Assembly: GCF_004912155.1 (NCBI RefSeq)
Contig: NZ_STGX01000016.1
Location: forward strand, 81,199-145,198
Origin: Glycomyces paridis
GTDB taxonomy: Bacteria > Actinomycetota > Actinomycetes > Mycobacteriales > Micromonosporaceae
DNA length: 64,000 nucleotides
Reading direction: 5' to 3'
Positions 1 through 7,730 of this stretch are shown piece by piece. A program made the position numbers and the translations under genes. The notes beneath the pieces are model-generated. The model did not search any database and was not told the DNA's origin. It was given only the letters and a program-made list of their open reading frames with translations. Each line of letters begins with the position of its first letter. The first letter of the stretch is position 1.

Positions 1-53
1 GCCCTCACGGCCGCGCGCGGGCTCTCGGTCTGGGCGAGGGAGACGGACAGTGA
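1..53 (+). CDS. 3' end of an upstream phage gene (partial)
   Basis: An open frame with no stop runs from the window edge to a TGA at 51-53. That stop overlaps the GTG start of the next gene at 50-52, the same coupled overlap used throughout this early operon. Only about 16 codons are visible, rich in Gly and Arg, so nothing can be said about function. Confidence 0.3.
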   Translation, partial: PHGRARALGLGEGDGQ

Positions 54-289
54 GCACCACGCAGACGCTGCCCGAAATCCAGATCGCTGGCGAGCACACA
101 ACAGGGTCGGGACTCGACCACCAGTTCTGCTTCGACCACGACCGCGACACCGCCCTGTGCGGCCGCGACCTGGCGAACGCCGCCTACATCATCGGCACCG
201 AGGCCGCGCGGGTCTGCATCGTCTGCGAGGAGCTGCGAAAGGAGTTCCGGGACGCCGGGATCTGCTGCGAGGAGACCCGCCGTGGCTGA
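50..289 (+). CDS. Small Cys/His-containing phage protein, unknown function
   Basis: A 79-residue protein starting at a GTG preceded by GAGGGAG. It contains scattered pairs that could bind metal: a His-x-Phe-Cys-Phe-Asp-His stretch near residue 25, a Cys near 37, a Cys-x-x-Cys near residue 56, and Cys-Cys near the end. I do not recognise a family. It sits at the head of a tightly packed run of small genes with overlapping starts, typical of actinophage early regions. Its stop overlaps the next gene's GTG. Confidence 0.6.
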   Translation: MSTTQTLPEIQIAGEHTTGSGLDHQFCFDHDRDTALCGRDLANAAYIIGTEAARVCIVCEELRKEFRDAGICCEETRRG

Positions 290-968
290 CCTGATCAAGG
301 CCAAGGTGTGGCTGTTGGGCAAGTGCGACCTCTGCGGCACCCCGATCGACCGCATCGAACGCGAAGGCACCACGGTCTGGCACTTCCACGTTGCCCCCGA
401 GCCTGTTTCTGGGATGCCTCACACACCCACCCCGGGCTGCACGTGCCACCCGACCGACGAGTCCACATGGACCCGCTACGGCAGCGCGGTCGAGCCCGGC
501 TCGATGTGGGAACCGAACCCGGAATGCCCGGAGCACGGCGCTCACACCGAGATCCTGGCCGCCCAGGAGCGCGCTGGAGACACCAGGACGGCCGACGCCG
601 ACTCGGGTAGGGGTACGGGCGTCGCAGAAACGCTCACAGGCGCTCAGGAGTACGAGAACGGCCGCCGGATCGCCGTCTCGATGATGGACCGCGCCGAAGC
701 GAAACACCGGCACGCGAACGGGACGCCGCACCTCCGGGAGCACTGCGAGACCTGCGCCGAGGAGTACTGGAGCAACCGGCTCCGGCCCGTCCACAACCGC
801 GAGGCCGCCGCCAGCCTCCGCGCCTACGTCGCCGCACAGCCATCGATCGACCCCGACGACCGGCACGCCTGCGGCTACCGCGACGGCATCATCTGGGCCG
901 CCGAGCGCCTGGAGTCCGTCGCCAAAGACGACGAGTCCGACTCCCTGACCGAGAGGACCGGGACATGA
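282..968 (+). CDS. Hypothetical phage protein with Cys clusters
   Basis: A 228-residue protein from a GTG that overlaps the upstream stop. Residues 14-20 hold a CDLCGTP knuckle, followed by Cys-x-Cys-His near 53, CPEHG near 82, and HCETC in the C-terminal half, all suggestive of zinc binding. The final third is mostly charged helix. It ends in an ATGA overlap with the DNA methyltransferase gene, so the two are probably translated together. No family is recognised. A role in nucleic-acid binding is only a guess from the Cys spacing. Confidence 0.6.
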   Translation: MADLIKAKVWLLGKCDLCGTPIDRIEREGTTVWHFHVAPEPVSGMPHTPTPGCTCHPTDESTWTRYGSAVEPGSMWEPNPECPEHGAHTEILAAQERAGDTRTADADSGRGTGVAETLTGAQEYENGRRIAVSMMDRAEAKHRHANGTPHLREHCETCAEEYWSNRLRPVHNREAAASLRAYVAAQPSIDPDDRHACGYRDGIIWAAERLESVAKDDESDSLTERTGT

Positions 969-1771
969 GCACCGAGCCCTACTTCACCGACGGGACCGTC
1001 ACCCTCTACCTCGGGGACATGCGCGAGATCCTGCCCGCCCTTGACGTCCGCGCGGACTGCATCGTGGCCGACCCGCCGTATGCGGAAACGGCCTTGGTGT
1101 GGGACCGGTGGCCCGACGGCTGGCCGGACGTCGCCGCCGCCATCACCGACAGCATGTGGTGTTTCGGGAGCATGCGCATGTTCCTCGACCGCTCCGGAGA
1201 GTTCGCAGGCTGGCGCATGTCCCAGGACGTCGTGTGGCGCAAACCGTACGGCACTTCGCTTGCGGCCGACAGGTTCCGCCGCGTCCACGAACACGCCCTC
1301 CACTGGTACCGGGGTCCCTGGAAGGGCGTACGCCACGACACGCCTCGTGAGGCCTGGCATGGGGAGAACAACGGCCGCAACTGCAAGCGGTCGGAGAAAC
1401 AGCGCCATCAGGGCGCGGCCGAAACGGACATGCGGTATCGGGACGATGGCACGCGCCTCATGCTGTCGGTGCTCGACGCCCGATCACCGCGAGACGGCCT
1501 TCACCCGACCCAGAAACCACTCAGGGTCCTGGACCCGCTGATCCGCTACGCCTGCCCACCTGGCGGCCTCGTCCTCGACCCGTTCGCAGGATCGGGGTCA
1601 ACCCTCGACGCCGCCCGATCTACGGACCGCCGCGCGATCGGCATCGAGGCGAACGAGGCCTACATCGAGAGAGCCGCCCGACGCCTGTCGCAGCCGCTCC
1701 TGATCGCAGCTCTCGACCCCGCCCGTCCCACCGATACCCGAACCACAACCCAGGAGGACACCGATGAGTAA
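965..1771 (+). CDS. Beta-class DNA methyltransferase (N6-adenine or N4-cytosine)
   Basis: This 268-residue enzyme would transfer a methyl group from S-adenosylmethionine to an exocyclic amino group in DNA. The catalytic motif DPPY lies at residues 36-39 and the cofactor motif DPFAGSGST at 205-213. This order (motif IV before motif I, with a target-recognition stretch between) defines the beta class. The segment HPTQKP near 180 is also typical. The length is usual for phage orphan methylases. No restriction enzyme is adjacent, so the likely job is protecting phage DNA from host restriction. The start overlaps the preceding stop (ATGA). Target sequence cannot be read from the protein. Confidence 0.9.
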   Translation: MSTEPYFTDGTVTLYLGDMREILPALDVRADCIVADPPYAETALVWDRWPDGWPDVAAAITDSMWCFGSMRMFLDRSGEFAGWRMSQDVVWRKPYGTSLAADRFRRVHEHALHWYRGPWKGVRHDTPREAWHGENNGRNCKRSEKQRHQGAAETDMRYRDDGTRLMLSVLDARSPRDGLHPTQKPLRVLDPLIRYACPPGGLVLDPFAGSGSTLDAARSTDRRAIGIEANEAYIERAARRLSQPLLIAALDPARPTDTRTTTQEDTDE

Positions 1772-2111
1772 CCCGCTGAGCCCCGCCGAAATGGCCGCCG
1801 TCCGAGAGCTGACCGCGTGGGAGGTGTTCGAAGCCTCCGACGGCAACCCTTCGATCCGACTCAAGGAAGGACGCACCACCGAGGAACAGGCCCGTGCGCT
1901 GGTCGACGCAATCAGGCCCATCATCGAGGCTGAAGCGCTCCACGAGTTCGCCGACGCGAACCGCTTCCCATCCGACTGGATCATGTTCCGCCGCAACGAC
2001 GGCAGCGGCGTGACCGTTCCGGACCTGCTGCGCGAAGTCGCGGCCGGGAAGCTCCGCGCCGCCGGTTGGGTCGACGCCCCCACCATCGAGGAGTCCGGCC
2101 ATGCCGAGTAA
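1764..2111 (+). CDS. Hypothetical phage protein
   Basis: A 115-residue acidic protein starting at ATG 1764, eight bases inside the methyltransferase gene, with AGGAGG upstream at 1751-1756. It is mainly predicted helix and carries no motif I recognise. It is followed by another overlapping gene, so it belongs to the same early transcript. Function unknown. Confidence 0.6.
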   Translation: MSNPLSPAEMAAVRELTAWEVFEASDGNPSIRLKEGRTTEEQARALVDAIRPIIEAEALHEFADANRFPSDWIMFRRNDGSGVTVPDLLREVAAGKLRAAGWVDAPTIEESGHAE

Positions 2112-2403
2112 CCCCGAACCCACCGAACTGACGGCCGCCGAACGCGCCGTTGCCGAAATCCTCTGGCGCGAGCTCGACGGCGAGGACTACGACCCCGAGG
2201 ACGGCGGCCACGAAGCAGCCCTTCGGGATCACGCCACGCTCGCCCGCGAGCTGGTCGCCGCAGCCACCGGCGCGAAGCCGGTAGTCCCTGAACAGCGCGG
2301 CGGCATCGTCATGAACGTCCAGTCCGCCTCGAGCGGCTCCAGCGTCGACAACTACGCGATCGGCTTCTCTGCCGGTCTCCAGCGTGGCCGCCGTGGCTAC
2401 TGA
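2101..2403 (+). CDS. Hypothetical phage protein
   Basis: A 100-residue acidic protein whose ATG at 2101 lies inside the end of the preceding gene. The first half is a helix with many Glu/Asp residues; the second half contains a Ser/Gly-rich stretch. No family recognised. It is placed here from coding-like third-position bias and coupled overlap with its neighbour. Confidence 0.55.
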   Translation: MPSNPEPTELTAAERAVAEILWRELDGEDYDPEDGGHEAALRDHATLARELVAAATGAKPVVPEQRGGIVMNVQSASSGSSVDNYAIGFSAGLQRGRRGY

Positions 2404-2419
2404 TCCGAAAGGCATGCCG

Positions 2420-2914
2420 ATGACCGCCCCCGAACCCACCCAGCCGCTCACCGACGACCAGCTAGCCCAGATTCGCGGGCACCAGCACGACCTCACCAGA
2501 CGTGGGCGACTCGCCCTCACCGCCTACGAAATGGGCCAACTCCTGGCCGAGGTGGACCGGCTCCGGGCCGACCTGGGCGAGTCCGAGGCCCGCCGCAAGG
2601 ACCTGTTCCGCCGCCTCGGGGAGCACATGGACGACCTCGGCGACGCGAACACGGAGCTGTCCCGGCTCCGGGCCGAGAACACCGCCCAAGCCGCCGCCCT
2701 CACCGAGGTCAAGCGCCTTCACCAGCCGTATCCCGATGGGGGCGGCATCGGCTTCCGCGACAAGCCCTACCCGGACGGCGACGGTGCGTACGGATCGATT
2801 GACCCGTGCTGCCAGGTGTGCGGCACCCCGGGAGAGTACGCCGCCCCGTATCCGTGCGGGACTGCTCGCGCGCTTGGCCTCGACCAGTCCGGGGAGGGGC
2901 AGGCCAATGGGTGA
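2420..2914 (+). CDS. Coiled-coil phage protein with C-terminal Cys pair
   Basis: A 164-residue protein. I chose ATG 2420 because GAAAGG lies at 2407-2412, at proper spacing; a GTG further upstream (2384) lies inside the previous gene. Roughly residues 35-95 form a heptad-like charged coiled coil. The tail holds a PDG repeat and a Cys-Cys-x-x-Cys knuckle followed by another Cys. It resembles small scaffold-like early actinophage proteins of unknown role. The stop overlaps the next gene by eight bases. Confidence 0.6.
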   Translation: MTAPEPTQPLTDDQLAQIRGHQHDLTRRGRLALTAYEMGQLLAEVDRLRADLGESEARRKDLFRRLGEHMDDLGDANTELSRLRAENTAQAAALTEVKRLHQPYPDGGGIGFRDKPYPDGDGAYGSIDPCCQVCGTPGEYAAPYPCGTARALGLDQSGEGQANG

Positions 2915-3206
2915 GGTCCTACGCCAAGCGATTCCGCTGCTGCTGTCCGCGAACACCCTCACGCTCACCTGGCTCGTGGGGAACCGCAAGACCTCCGGTT
3001 GGGTGCTCGGCTGCATCGGCCAGGCCCTCTGGTTCGTCTTCATCTTTACCTGGCAGGTGTGGGGGCTGCTGCCCCTCGCGATCGGCCTCACCATCGTCTA
3101 CGCCCGCAACCTCATCCGCTGGAGGCGGGAGCGCCGCGAGGAGACCGTGGGCTACGTGGCCGAGCTGGTGCCGTGCGAGACCTGTCGGGACGGTGGCACC
3201 TCATGA
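2907..3206 (+). CDS. Small membrane protein, two transmembrane segments
   Basis: A 99-residue protein whose ATG at 2907 follows a GGGGAGGGG purine stretch. Two or three hydrophobic segments span about residues 5-65, then a basic patch RWRRERREE marks a cytoplasmic tail that ends with a Cys-x-x-Cys. Such two-helix proteins are common in actinophage early regions and their role is unknown. It is not next to the lysis genes, so I do not call it a holin. Confidence 0.55.
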   Translation: MGEVLRQAIPLLLSANTLTLTWLVGNRKTSGWVLGCIGQALWFVFIFTWQVWGLLPLAIGLTIVYARNLIRWRRERREETVGYVAELVPCETCRDGGTS

Positions 3207-3397
3207 CCTGGCCTCCCAGAGAGCAGGGCGCCTGCGAACCGGGCTGCACCTGCACCGACACCCCGGCCCCCAGCGCGCCCGTCTATCCCAACGAGCCGCT
3301 CCGCGAGTGCGGGGTCACCGGGTGCATCCACTGCGACATCGTCTACCCGGTCCCCGGCGGCGGCGACCGGCTCCCGACACGAAAGGCAACGACATGA
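3203..3397 (+). CDS. Small Cys-rich phage protein
   Basis: A 64-residue protein starting at an ATG that overlaps the upstream stop (ATGA). It has six Cys residues in three pairs (CEPGCTC, then CGVTGCIHC), consistent with a zinc knuckle. It ends four bases into the next gene's start. No family recognised. Confidence 0.5.
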   Translation: MTWPPREQGACEPGCTCTDTPAPSAPVYPNEPLRECGVTGCIHCDIVYPVPGGGDRLPTRKATT

Positions 3398-3741
3398 ACG
3401 ACACCATTGCGATCATCATCGCCCTGACCGTCCTCGCGGTCAGCATCTCCGCCTACCTCCGCTCCCGCTACTGGGCCCGGCGCTCAGACCGGGCGGCCCT
3501 GTCCGCAGAGCTTGCCGCTCGGCGCGCCGAATCCGCCGCTGCGAAGAGCATCGATGCCCTTCGGCGACAGGCCGCCGCACTGCGCTGCTACGCCCAGATC
3601 TCCGGGCGCGACCTCAACCACCAGTGGGAGGTCCTCAACATCGCCGAAGATCTCGACCGGGCCGCCAACAACCTCGACCCGCAGGGCCCCAACATGCACG
3701 CCGCCTCCGGCGGCGCGTTCGCCAAGGACACCGACCGCTGA
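3394..3741 (+). CDS. Single-pass membrane protein with coiled coil
   Basis: A 115-residue protein with GAAAGG at 3381-3386 before ATG 3394. Residues 4-22 form one transmembrane helix, followed by an Arg-rich junction and a long charged helix to about residue 95. The orientation is probably N-out, C-in by the positive-inside rule. It is the last gene before a strong hairpin terminator at 3749, closing this early transcript. Function unknown. Confidence 0.55.
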   Translation: MNDTIAIIIALTVLAVSISAYLRSRYWARRSDRAALSAELAARRAESAAAKSIDALRRQAAALRCYAQISGRDLNHQWEVLNIAEDLDRAANNLDPQGPNMHAASGGAFAKDTDR

Positions 3742-3748
3742 CCATCCC

Positions 3749-3777
3749 GGCGGCGCGGGTACGGCACCCGCGCCGCC
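3749..3777 (+). terminator. Rho-independent-type hairpin after early cluster
   Basis: A perfect 12-bp GC-rich stem (3749-3760 with 3766-3777) with a five-base loop lies eight bases after the stop at 3741. It lacks a T-run, as is common in actinobacterial terminators. An AT-richer stretch at 3795-3850 then probably carries the promoter for the next gene. Confidence 0.75.
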
Positions 3778-3861
3778 ACCAGCCCCTACATGAAACCAAG
3801 TAGTCCTTCAGTAACTCTTCGCACACATAAAACCCGTAATTCGCCGCACCAAGGGGGAGCC

Positions 3862-4812
3862 ATGACGACCGAGAACACCACCACCTGCACCCGCTGCGGG
3901 CGCCCCGTCGCCGACCAAGCGCTCTGCTGCGGAGCCTGCGTCGACCAGACCGCGGCCAACCTCTCCTTCATCGAGGCGATCGCCGACGACTTGGAGACCA
4001 CCCTCACAAGGCAGGACCGCGTGAGTGCGGGCTCCGGCGGCCGGGCCTCCTCCGAGGCCCCGCTCCCCCTCAACCTCCACGCGAGCGATGTCGGTGCGAG
4101 ACTTCGCAACACGCTCACCACGTGGGTGCGGCTCGTCGCCGAGGAGCGGGGCGTGAGCATCGAGGACGCCTTCCCCGACGCCTTCCCCACCCTCTTCGGC
4201 CCCACCTGCTCGACCGGCATGGGGCACTGGTGCACCCACTCCTCCTGCCGGACCATCCATCTCACCGCGCCTCGGGAGGTCACCGTCCAGGAGATGGCCG
4301 CGTGGCTCCGCACCCGCCTCGGATGGATCGCCCACCGCGAATGGGGACCCGACGCGTTCGACGACCTCTCCCGGGTAGCGGTCGACCTCGGGCGGGCCGT
4401 CGACTCCCCGCCCCCCATGATCTCGCTCGGCACCTGCGAGGCCGAGGACTGCACCGGGGAGCTCAGGGCGCACCAGGAGGCGAGCTTCGTCAAGTGCCCA
4501 GCCTGCCGGACGAGCTACGACGTCGCGAAGCGCAAGGACCGCCTCCTCGGCCGCGCCGACCACCTCCCCCGCACCGCCGCCTCCATCGCCCGCATCCTCA
4601 CCGCACTGGGAGACCGGGACCCCGACGGCAGGCCCATCGTCCGCGAACTCAAATGGGTCGCCAACAGGGTCCAATGGAAGCAGCTCCGCCCCGTCGGCAA
4701 GGACGACTCCGGCCGCCCCACCTACCGCCTCGGCGACGCCCGCCGCCTCCACGACGAGGCCATCGCCAAGGACCTCGACAAGGCCGCGAAACGACTCACA
4801 CAAGCCGCCTGA
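3862..4812 (+). CDS. Zinc-ribbon / DNA-binding phage protein
   Basis: A 316-residue protein. ATG 3862 is favoured over an in-frame ATG at 3790 because AAGGGGGAG sits at 3851-3859. The N-terminus holds CTRCG...CCGAC (residues 9-26), a zinc ribbon, and a second ribbon lies near 200-220 (CEAEDC...CPAC). The last 80 residues (about 235-316) look like a winged helix of the MerR/excisionase kind, with YRLGDARRL near the recognition helix. It is related in layout to conserved actinophage early proteins. It probably binds DNA, but whether it acts in replication or regulation cannot be told. Confidence 0.65.
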   Translation: MTTENTTTCTRCGRPVADQALCCGACVDQTAANLSFIEAIADDLETTLTRQDRVSAGSGGRASSEAPLPLNLHASDVGARLRNTLTTWVRLVAEERGVSIEDAFPDAFPTLFGPTCSTGMGHWCTHSSCRTIHLTAPREVTVQEMAAWLRTRLGWIAHREWGPDAFDDLSRVAVDLGRAVDSPPPMISLGTCEAEDCTGELRAHQEASFVKCPACRTSYDVAKRKDRLLGRADHLPRTAASIARILTALGDRDPDGRPIVRELKWVANRVQWKQLRPVGKDDSGRPTYRLGDARRLHDEAIAKDLDKAAKRLTQAA

Positions 4813-4848
4813 ACAGCGAAAACACAAGACAGAGAGTAGGATTGAAGC

Positions 4849-5016
4849 ATGAGCGAGCACCGCAAGAACATCCGTGACGACGGCAGGATCACATGGCTCT
4901 CCTGCTCCTGCTGCGAGTTCTTCGTGAACTCCAAGAGGCCCGCCGCCCAACAGCGCGCGAGCGTCGTGAACACCACTTGGGAACGTCACCTCTCGTCAGT
5001 CGGAGCGCGCCCGTGA
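4849..5016 (+). CDS. Small CCxxF protein
   Basis: A 55-residue protein running from ATG 4849 to a TGA at 5014-5016. It contains CSCCEF near residue 19 and a basic middle. The stop overlaps the next gene's GTG at 5013, the usual coupling in this cluster, which supports it as a real gene. Function unknown. Confidence 0.55.
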   Translation: MSEHRKNIRDDGRITWLSCSCCEFFVNSKRPAAQQRASVVNTTWERHLSSVGARP

Positions 5017-5405
5017 CCTCCCCCATCATCGACTTCATCGCCGCGCGCCTCGACGAGGACCGACACCGCGCCGAAGCCGCCGCGCCGGACTGGGACTCAG
5101 AAGACGAGCGCCTCGAATGGGAAGACCTCCCCGAAACCCACTTCGCTCACGCCCGAAGCCACGACCCCGCCCGTGTCCTCCGCGAGGTCGAGGCCAAGCG
5201 GGCCATCATCGCCGAGCACTCCACGCCGCATACCGTCGTGGACGGCTTCTGCACCGAATGTGGCGGCTTCCTGCCGGACGGCATCCACAAGCGGGACCGG
5301 TCCTACTGCGAGGTGCACGGCTGGCGGGAGTGCGAGACCCTCACCCAGCTCGCCGCCATCTGGGCTGACCACCCCGACTACAACCCCGAATGGGGCACGA
5401 CATGA
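5013..5405 (+). CDS. DUF6221-like phage protein
   Basis: A 130-residue protein starting at GTG 5013. The pattern IIDFIAARLDEDRHRA at the start, then a His-containing middle with DPARVLREVEAKRAIIAEH, matches what I remember of DUF6221 proteins, frequent in streptomycete phages and prophages. It also carries CTECG and a later Cys/His pair in the C-terminal half. The role of the family is unknown. The end overlaps the next gene (ATGA). Confidence 0.65.
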   Translation: MTSPIIDFIAARLDEDRHRAEAAAPDWDSEDERLEWEDLPETHFAHARSHDPARVLREVEAKRAIIAEHSTPHTVVDGFCTECGGFLPDGIHKRDRSYCEVHGWRECETLTQLAAIWADHPDYNPEWGTT

Positions 5406-5788
5406 GCGAGCGCTTCACGGACGAGCAGCGCTTCGAGCTCTGGCGCGCCTTCGCGGGCGGGGACACGCCCCAGTACTTCTCGGGATTCCAGGACCAGCAC
5501 TGGACCGCTGGCGTGGACCGCCTCGCCGACGTCCTCGCCCCGATGCTCGACGGCGAATACGAGAAGATCCGCAACGAGAACAAGCGCCTCCGCACTGAGC
5601 TCGAAGAGGCACGCGGCCGCCTCAAGTGGGCGGATGTCGCCGCCGTGGAGAGCAAGCGCACCTTCGACCAGTACGACGAGGACCGCGCGGCGTGGATCGT
5701 CCACCGGGACAGGATGACCGACGAAATCCTCGACCTCCGCGATCAGGTCAAGGCACTCAAGGCCAAGGACGTGACCCACGAAACTTAG
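5402..5788 (+). CDS. Coiled-coil phage protein
   Basis: A 128-residue protein from ATG 5402 overlapping the preceding stop. Residues 1-45 look globular (the DUF6221 gene precedes it); residues 50-120 form a long charged coiled coil with regular hydrophobic spacing. It is the last gene before the terminase block. No family recognised. Confidence 0.55.
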   Translation: MSERFTDEQRFELWRAFAGGDTPQYFSGFQDQHWTAGVDRLADVLAPMLDGEYEKIRNENKRLRTELEEARGRLKWADVAAVESKRTFDQYDEDRAAWIVHRDRMTDEILDLRDQVKALKAKDVTHET

Positions 5789-5800
5789 TCCCGAGGCATC

Positions 5801-5960
5801 TTGACACCGACAAGAGATTACGAGTACTTTCGAGAAGTAGGGTCGCGAGCTTCATGCTCACGGCCCTATGGTCGTATCGGGGCGGTACAAGCGGGCGGGA
5901 CCTCACGGGCCCGCCCGCCGCCCCCACCTCCCACACTGAAACGCTCGCGGGAGGTGCACC
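5801..5960 (+). promoter_or_regulatory. Intergenic control region before the terminase genes, with strong hairpin
   Basis: This 170-base non-coding gap carries a consensus -35 box TTGACA at 5801-5806 and AT-richer sequence to 5840 that could hold a -10 box, so a late promoter is plausible. A perfect 9-bp stem (5891-5899 with 5910-5918, ten-base loop) follows. The hairpin could terminate early transcripts, and its place directly upstream of the small terminase gene also suits a packaging recognition element. Which of these applies is inference. Confidence 0.5.
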
Positions 5961-6482
5961 ATGCCCTCCCGCATCCCCCCTGAGGAACGCGAAGCCATCG
6001 CCGAAGCCATCCGCTCAGGACGGCCCCGCAACGAGATCGCCCGCGAGTACAAGCGCTCCGCCGGCACCATCTCCAACATCGCCGCCGAGTTCGGTTTGAC
6101 CGACGCCTTTGACCGGTCAGCCACCGAAAACGCGACTAAGGCGAAGCAGGCCGACAACCGGTCGATGCGCGCCGAGCTCTCCCGCCGCCTCCTCGTCAAG
6201 GCCGGCGAACTCCTCGACCAGGTCGACGATCCACACATCGTGTTCAACTTCGGCGGCAAGGACAACACGTTCGAGCAGCGGACACTCCCGAGGCCGCCGA
6301 CCGGCGACATCAGGAACCTGATCGTGTCGGCCGCGACCGCGATCGACAAGCACATCGTGATCGACCGCCACGACTCCGGCGCCGGCCTGGACGAGACCGT
6401 GGGCCTGCTCGACCGGATCATGACCGGCCTCAAGGAGAAGCACGGCGATGGCGGAGACGCTCACCCCCGCGCCGCCGACTGA
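5961..6482 (+). CDS. terS: Terminase small subunit-like protein
   Basis: A 173-residue protein with GGGAGG upstream of its ATG. The first 50 residues form a helix-turn-helix (RPRNEIAREYKRSAGTISNIAAEF is the region, about residues 21-45) of the kind small terminases use to bind the packaging start. The remainder is helical, suitable for oligomerisation. It lies immediately upstream of and overlaps the large-subunit gene by 35 bases, the standard terS-terL arrangement. The assignment rests on position plus the HTH; sequence identity in this family is always low. Confidence 0.7.
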   Translation: MPSRIPPEEREAIAEAIRSGRPRNEIAREYKRSAGTISNIAAEFGLTDAFDRSATENATKAKQADNRSMRAELSRRLLVKAGELLDQVDDPHIVFNFGGKDNTFEQRTLPRPPTGDIRNLIVSAATAIDKHIVIDRHDSGAGLDETVGLLDRIMTGLKEKHGDGGDAHPRAAD

Positions 6483-7722
6483 GCGACTCCAAGCGCTCTC
6501 CGACCTCCAAGAGCGCTCCATCGCCCACGCCGAAGCCCGCATCAACCTCTGGACCGGGTCGATCCGGTCGGGGAAGACGATCTCGTCGCTGCTGCGCTGG
6601 CTCATGTACGTCGCCACCGCCCCCCGCGGTGGGGCGCTCCTGGTCACCGGGAAGACGTTCGACACCGTCTCCCGCAACGTGTTCGGGCCCCTCCAGGACC
6701 CGCTCATCACCGGCTCTCACGCGCAGCACGTCACATACACGCGCGGCGCCGGCACTGCAACGATCCTGGGCCGCAAGGTCGAGGTCATCACCGCGAACGA
6801 CGCCAAGGCCGAGGGCAGGCTCCGCGGCCTCACATGCGCGGGCGCGTACGCCGACGAGGTCTCCCTCCTCCCCGAGGGCTACTGGGACCAGCTCCTGGGG
6901 CGCATGTCCGTCCCCGGCGCGAAGGTGTTCGGCACCTCGAACCCCGACAACCCCGCCCACTGGCTCCGCCAGCGGTTCATCCTCCGGCAAGGGGAACTGA
7001 ACCTCAGACACTGGCACTTCACCCTCGACGACAACCCGTCCCTGCCGGCCGAGTACGTCGCCGACATCAAAGCCGAGTTCACCGGCCTCTGGTACCGCCG
7101 CTTCATCTTGGGCGAGTGGGTCGCCGCCGAGGGCGCCGTCTACGACATGTGGGACGAGGAACGCCACATCGTCGACGAGCTCCCGCAAATGACCCGCGTC
7201 GTCGCCCTCGGCGTCGACTACGGCACCACGAACCCCACCGATGCGGTCCTCATCGGCCTCGGCATCGACCGCCGCCTGTACGCGATAGCCGAATGGCGCT
7301 GGGACTCCAAGGAGAAGCGCCGGTCCCTCGCGGACGTGGAGCTGTCCGAGCGCCTCAGGGGCTGGCTCGACACGCTCATGGTCCCCGGCATCCCCGCCCG
7401 GCCCGAGTACTTCGTCCTCGACCCCGCGGCCGCCTCGTTCAAGGAGCAGCTGTACAACGACGGCATCTCCGTCACCCAAGGCGAGAACGCCGTGGTCGAC
7501 GGCATCCGCACCGTCGCCTCACTCCTGTCGACGGGACGGCTCAAGATCCACTCGAGCTGCAAGCACCTCATCACCGAGTTCCCCGGCTACTCGTGGGACG
7601 ACGACAAAGCCCTCAAGGGCGAAGACGCCCCCGTCAAGGTCGCCGACCACGCGCTCGACGCACTCCGCTACGGCATCTTCACCACGCGCGCGCTCTGGCG
7701 CCCCTACGTCCTCGCCGCATAG
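6448..7722 (+). CDS. terL: Terminase large subunit (ATPase/nuclease)
   Basis: The DNA-packaging motor that translocates phage DNA through the portal and cuts it. Residues 37-44 (GSIRSGKT) are the Walker A P-loop, and D136-E137 in AYADEVSL are Walker B plus catalytic glutamate. The RNase H-like nuclease domain shows Asp residues at 257 (VDYGTTNPT), 325 (VLDPAA) and 404 (DHALDALR). At 424 residues it has the usual length of PBSX-type large terminases. It overlaps terS at its start and is followed after nine bases by the portal gene. The protein looks complete. Confidence 0.95.
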   Translation: MAETLTPAPPTERLQALSDLQERSIAHAEARINLWTGSIRSGKTISSLLRWLMYVATAPRGGALLVTGKTFDTVSRNVFGPLQDPLITGSHAQHVTYTRGAGTATILGRKVEVITANDAKAEGRLRGLTCAGAYADEVSLLPEGYWDQLLGRMSVPGAKVFGTSNPDNPAHWLRQRFILRQGELNLRHWHFTLDDNPSLPAEYVADIKAEFTGLWYRRFILGEWVAAEGAVYDMWDEERHIVDELPQMTRVVALGVDYGTTNPTDAVLIGLGIDRRLYAIAEWRWDSKEKRRSLADVELSERLRGWLDTLMVPGIPARPEYFVLDPAAASFKEQLYNDGISVTQGENAVVDGIRTVASLLSTGRLKIHSSCKHLITEFPGYSWDDDKALKGEDAPVKVADHALDALRYGIFTTRALWRPYVLAA

Positions 7723-7730
7723 GAGGTCCA

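Noticed and set aside
2384..2419. Earlier GTG start for the coiled-coil gene
   Set aside because: It lies inside the previous gene and has no ribosome site, whereas ATG 2420 has GAAAGG.
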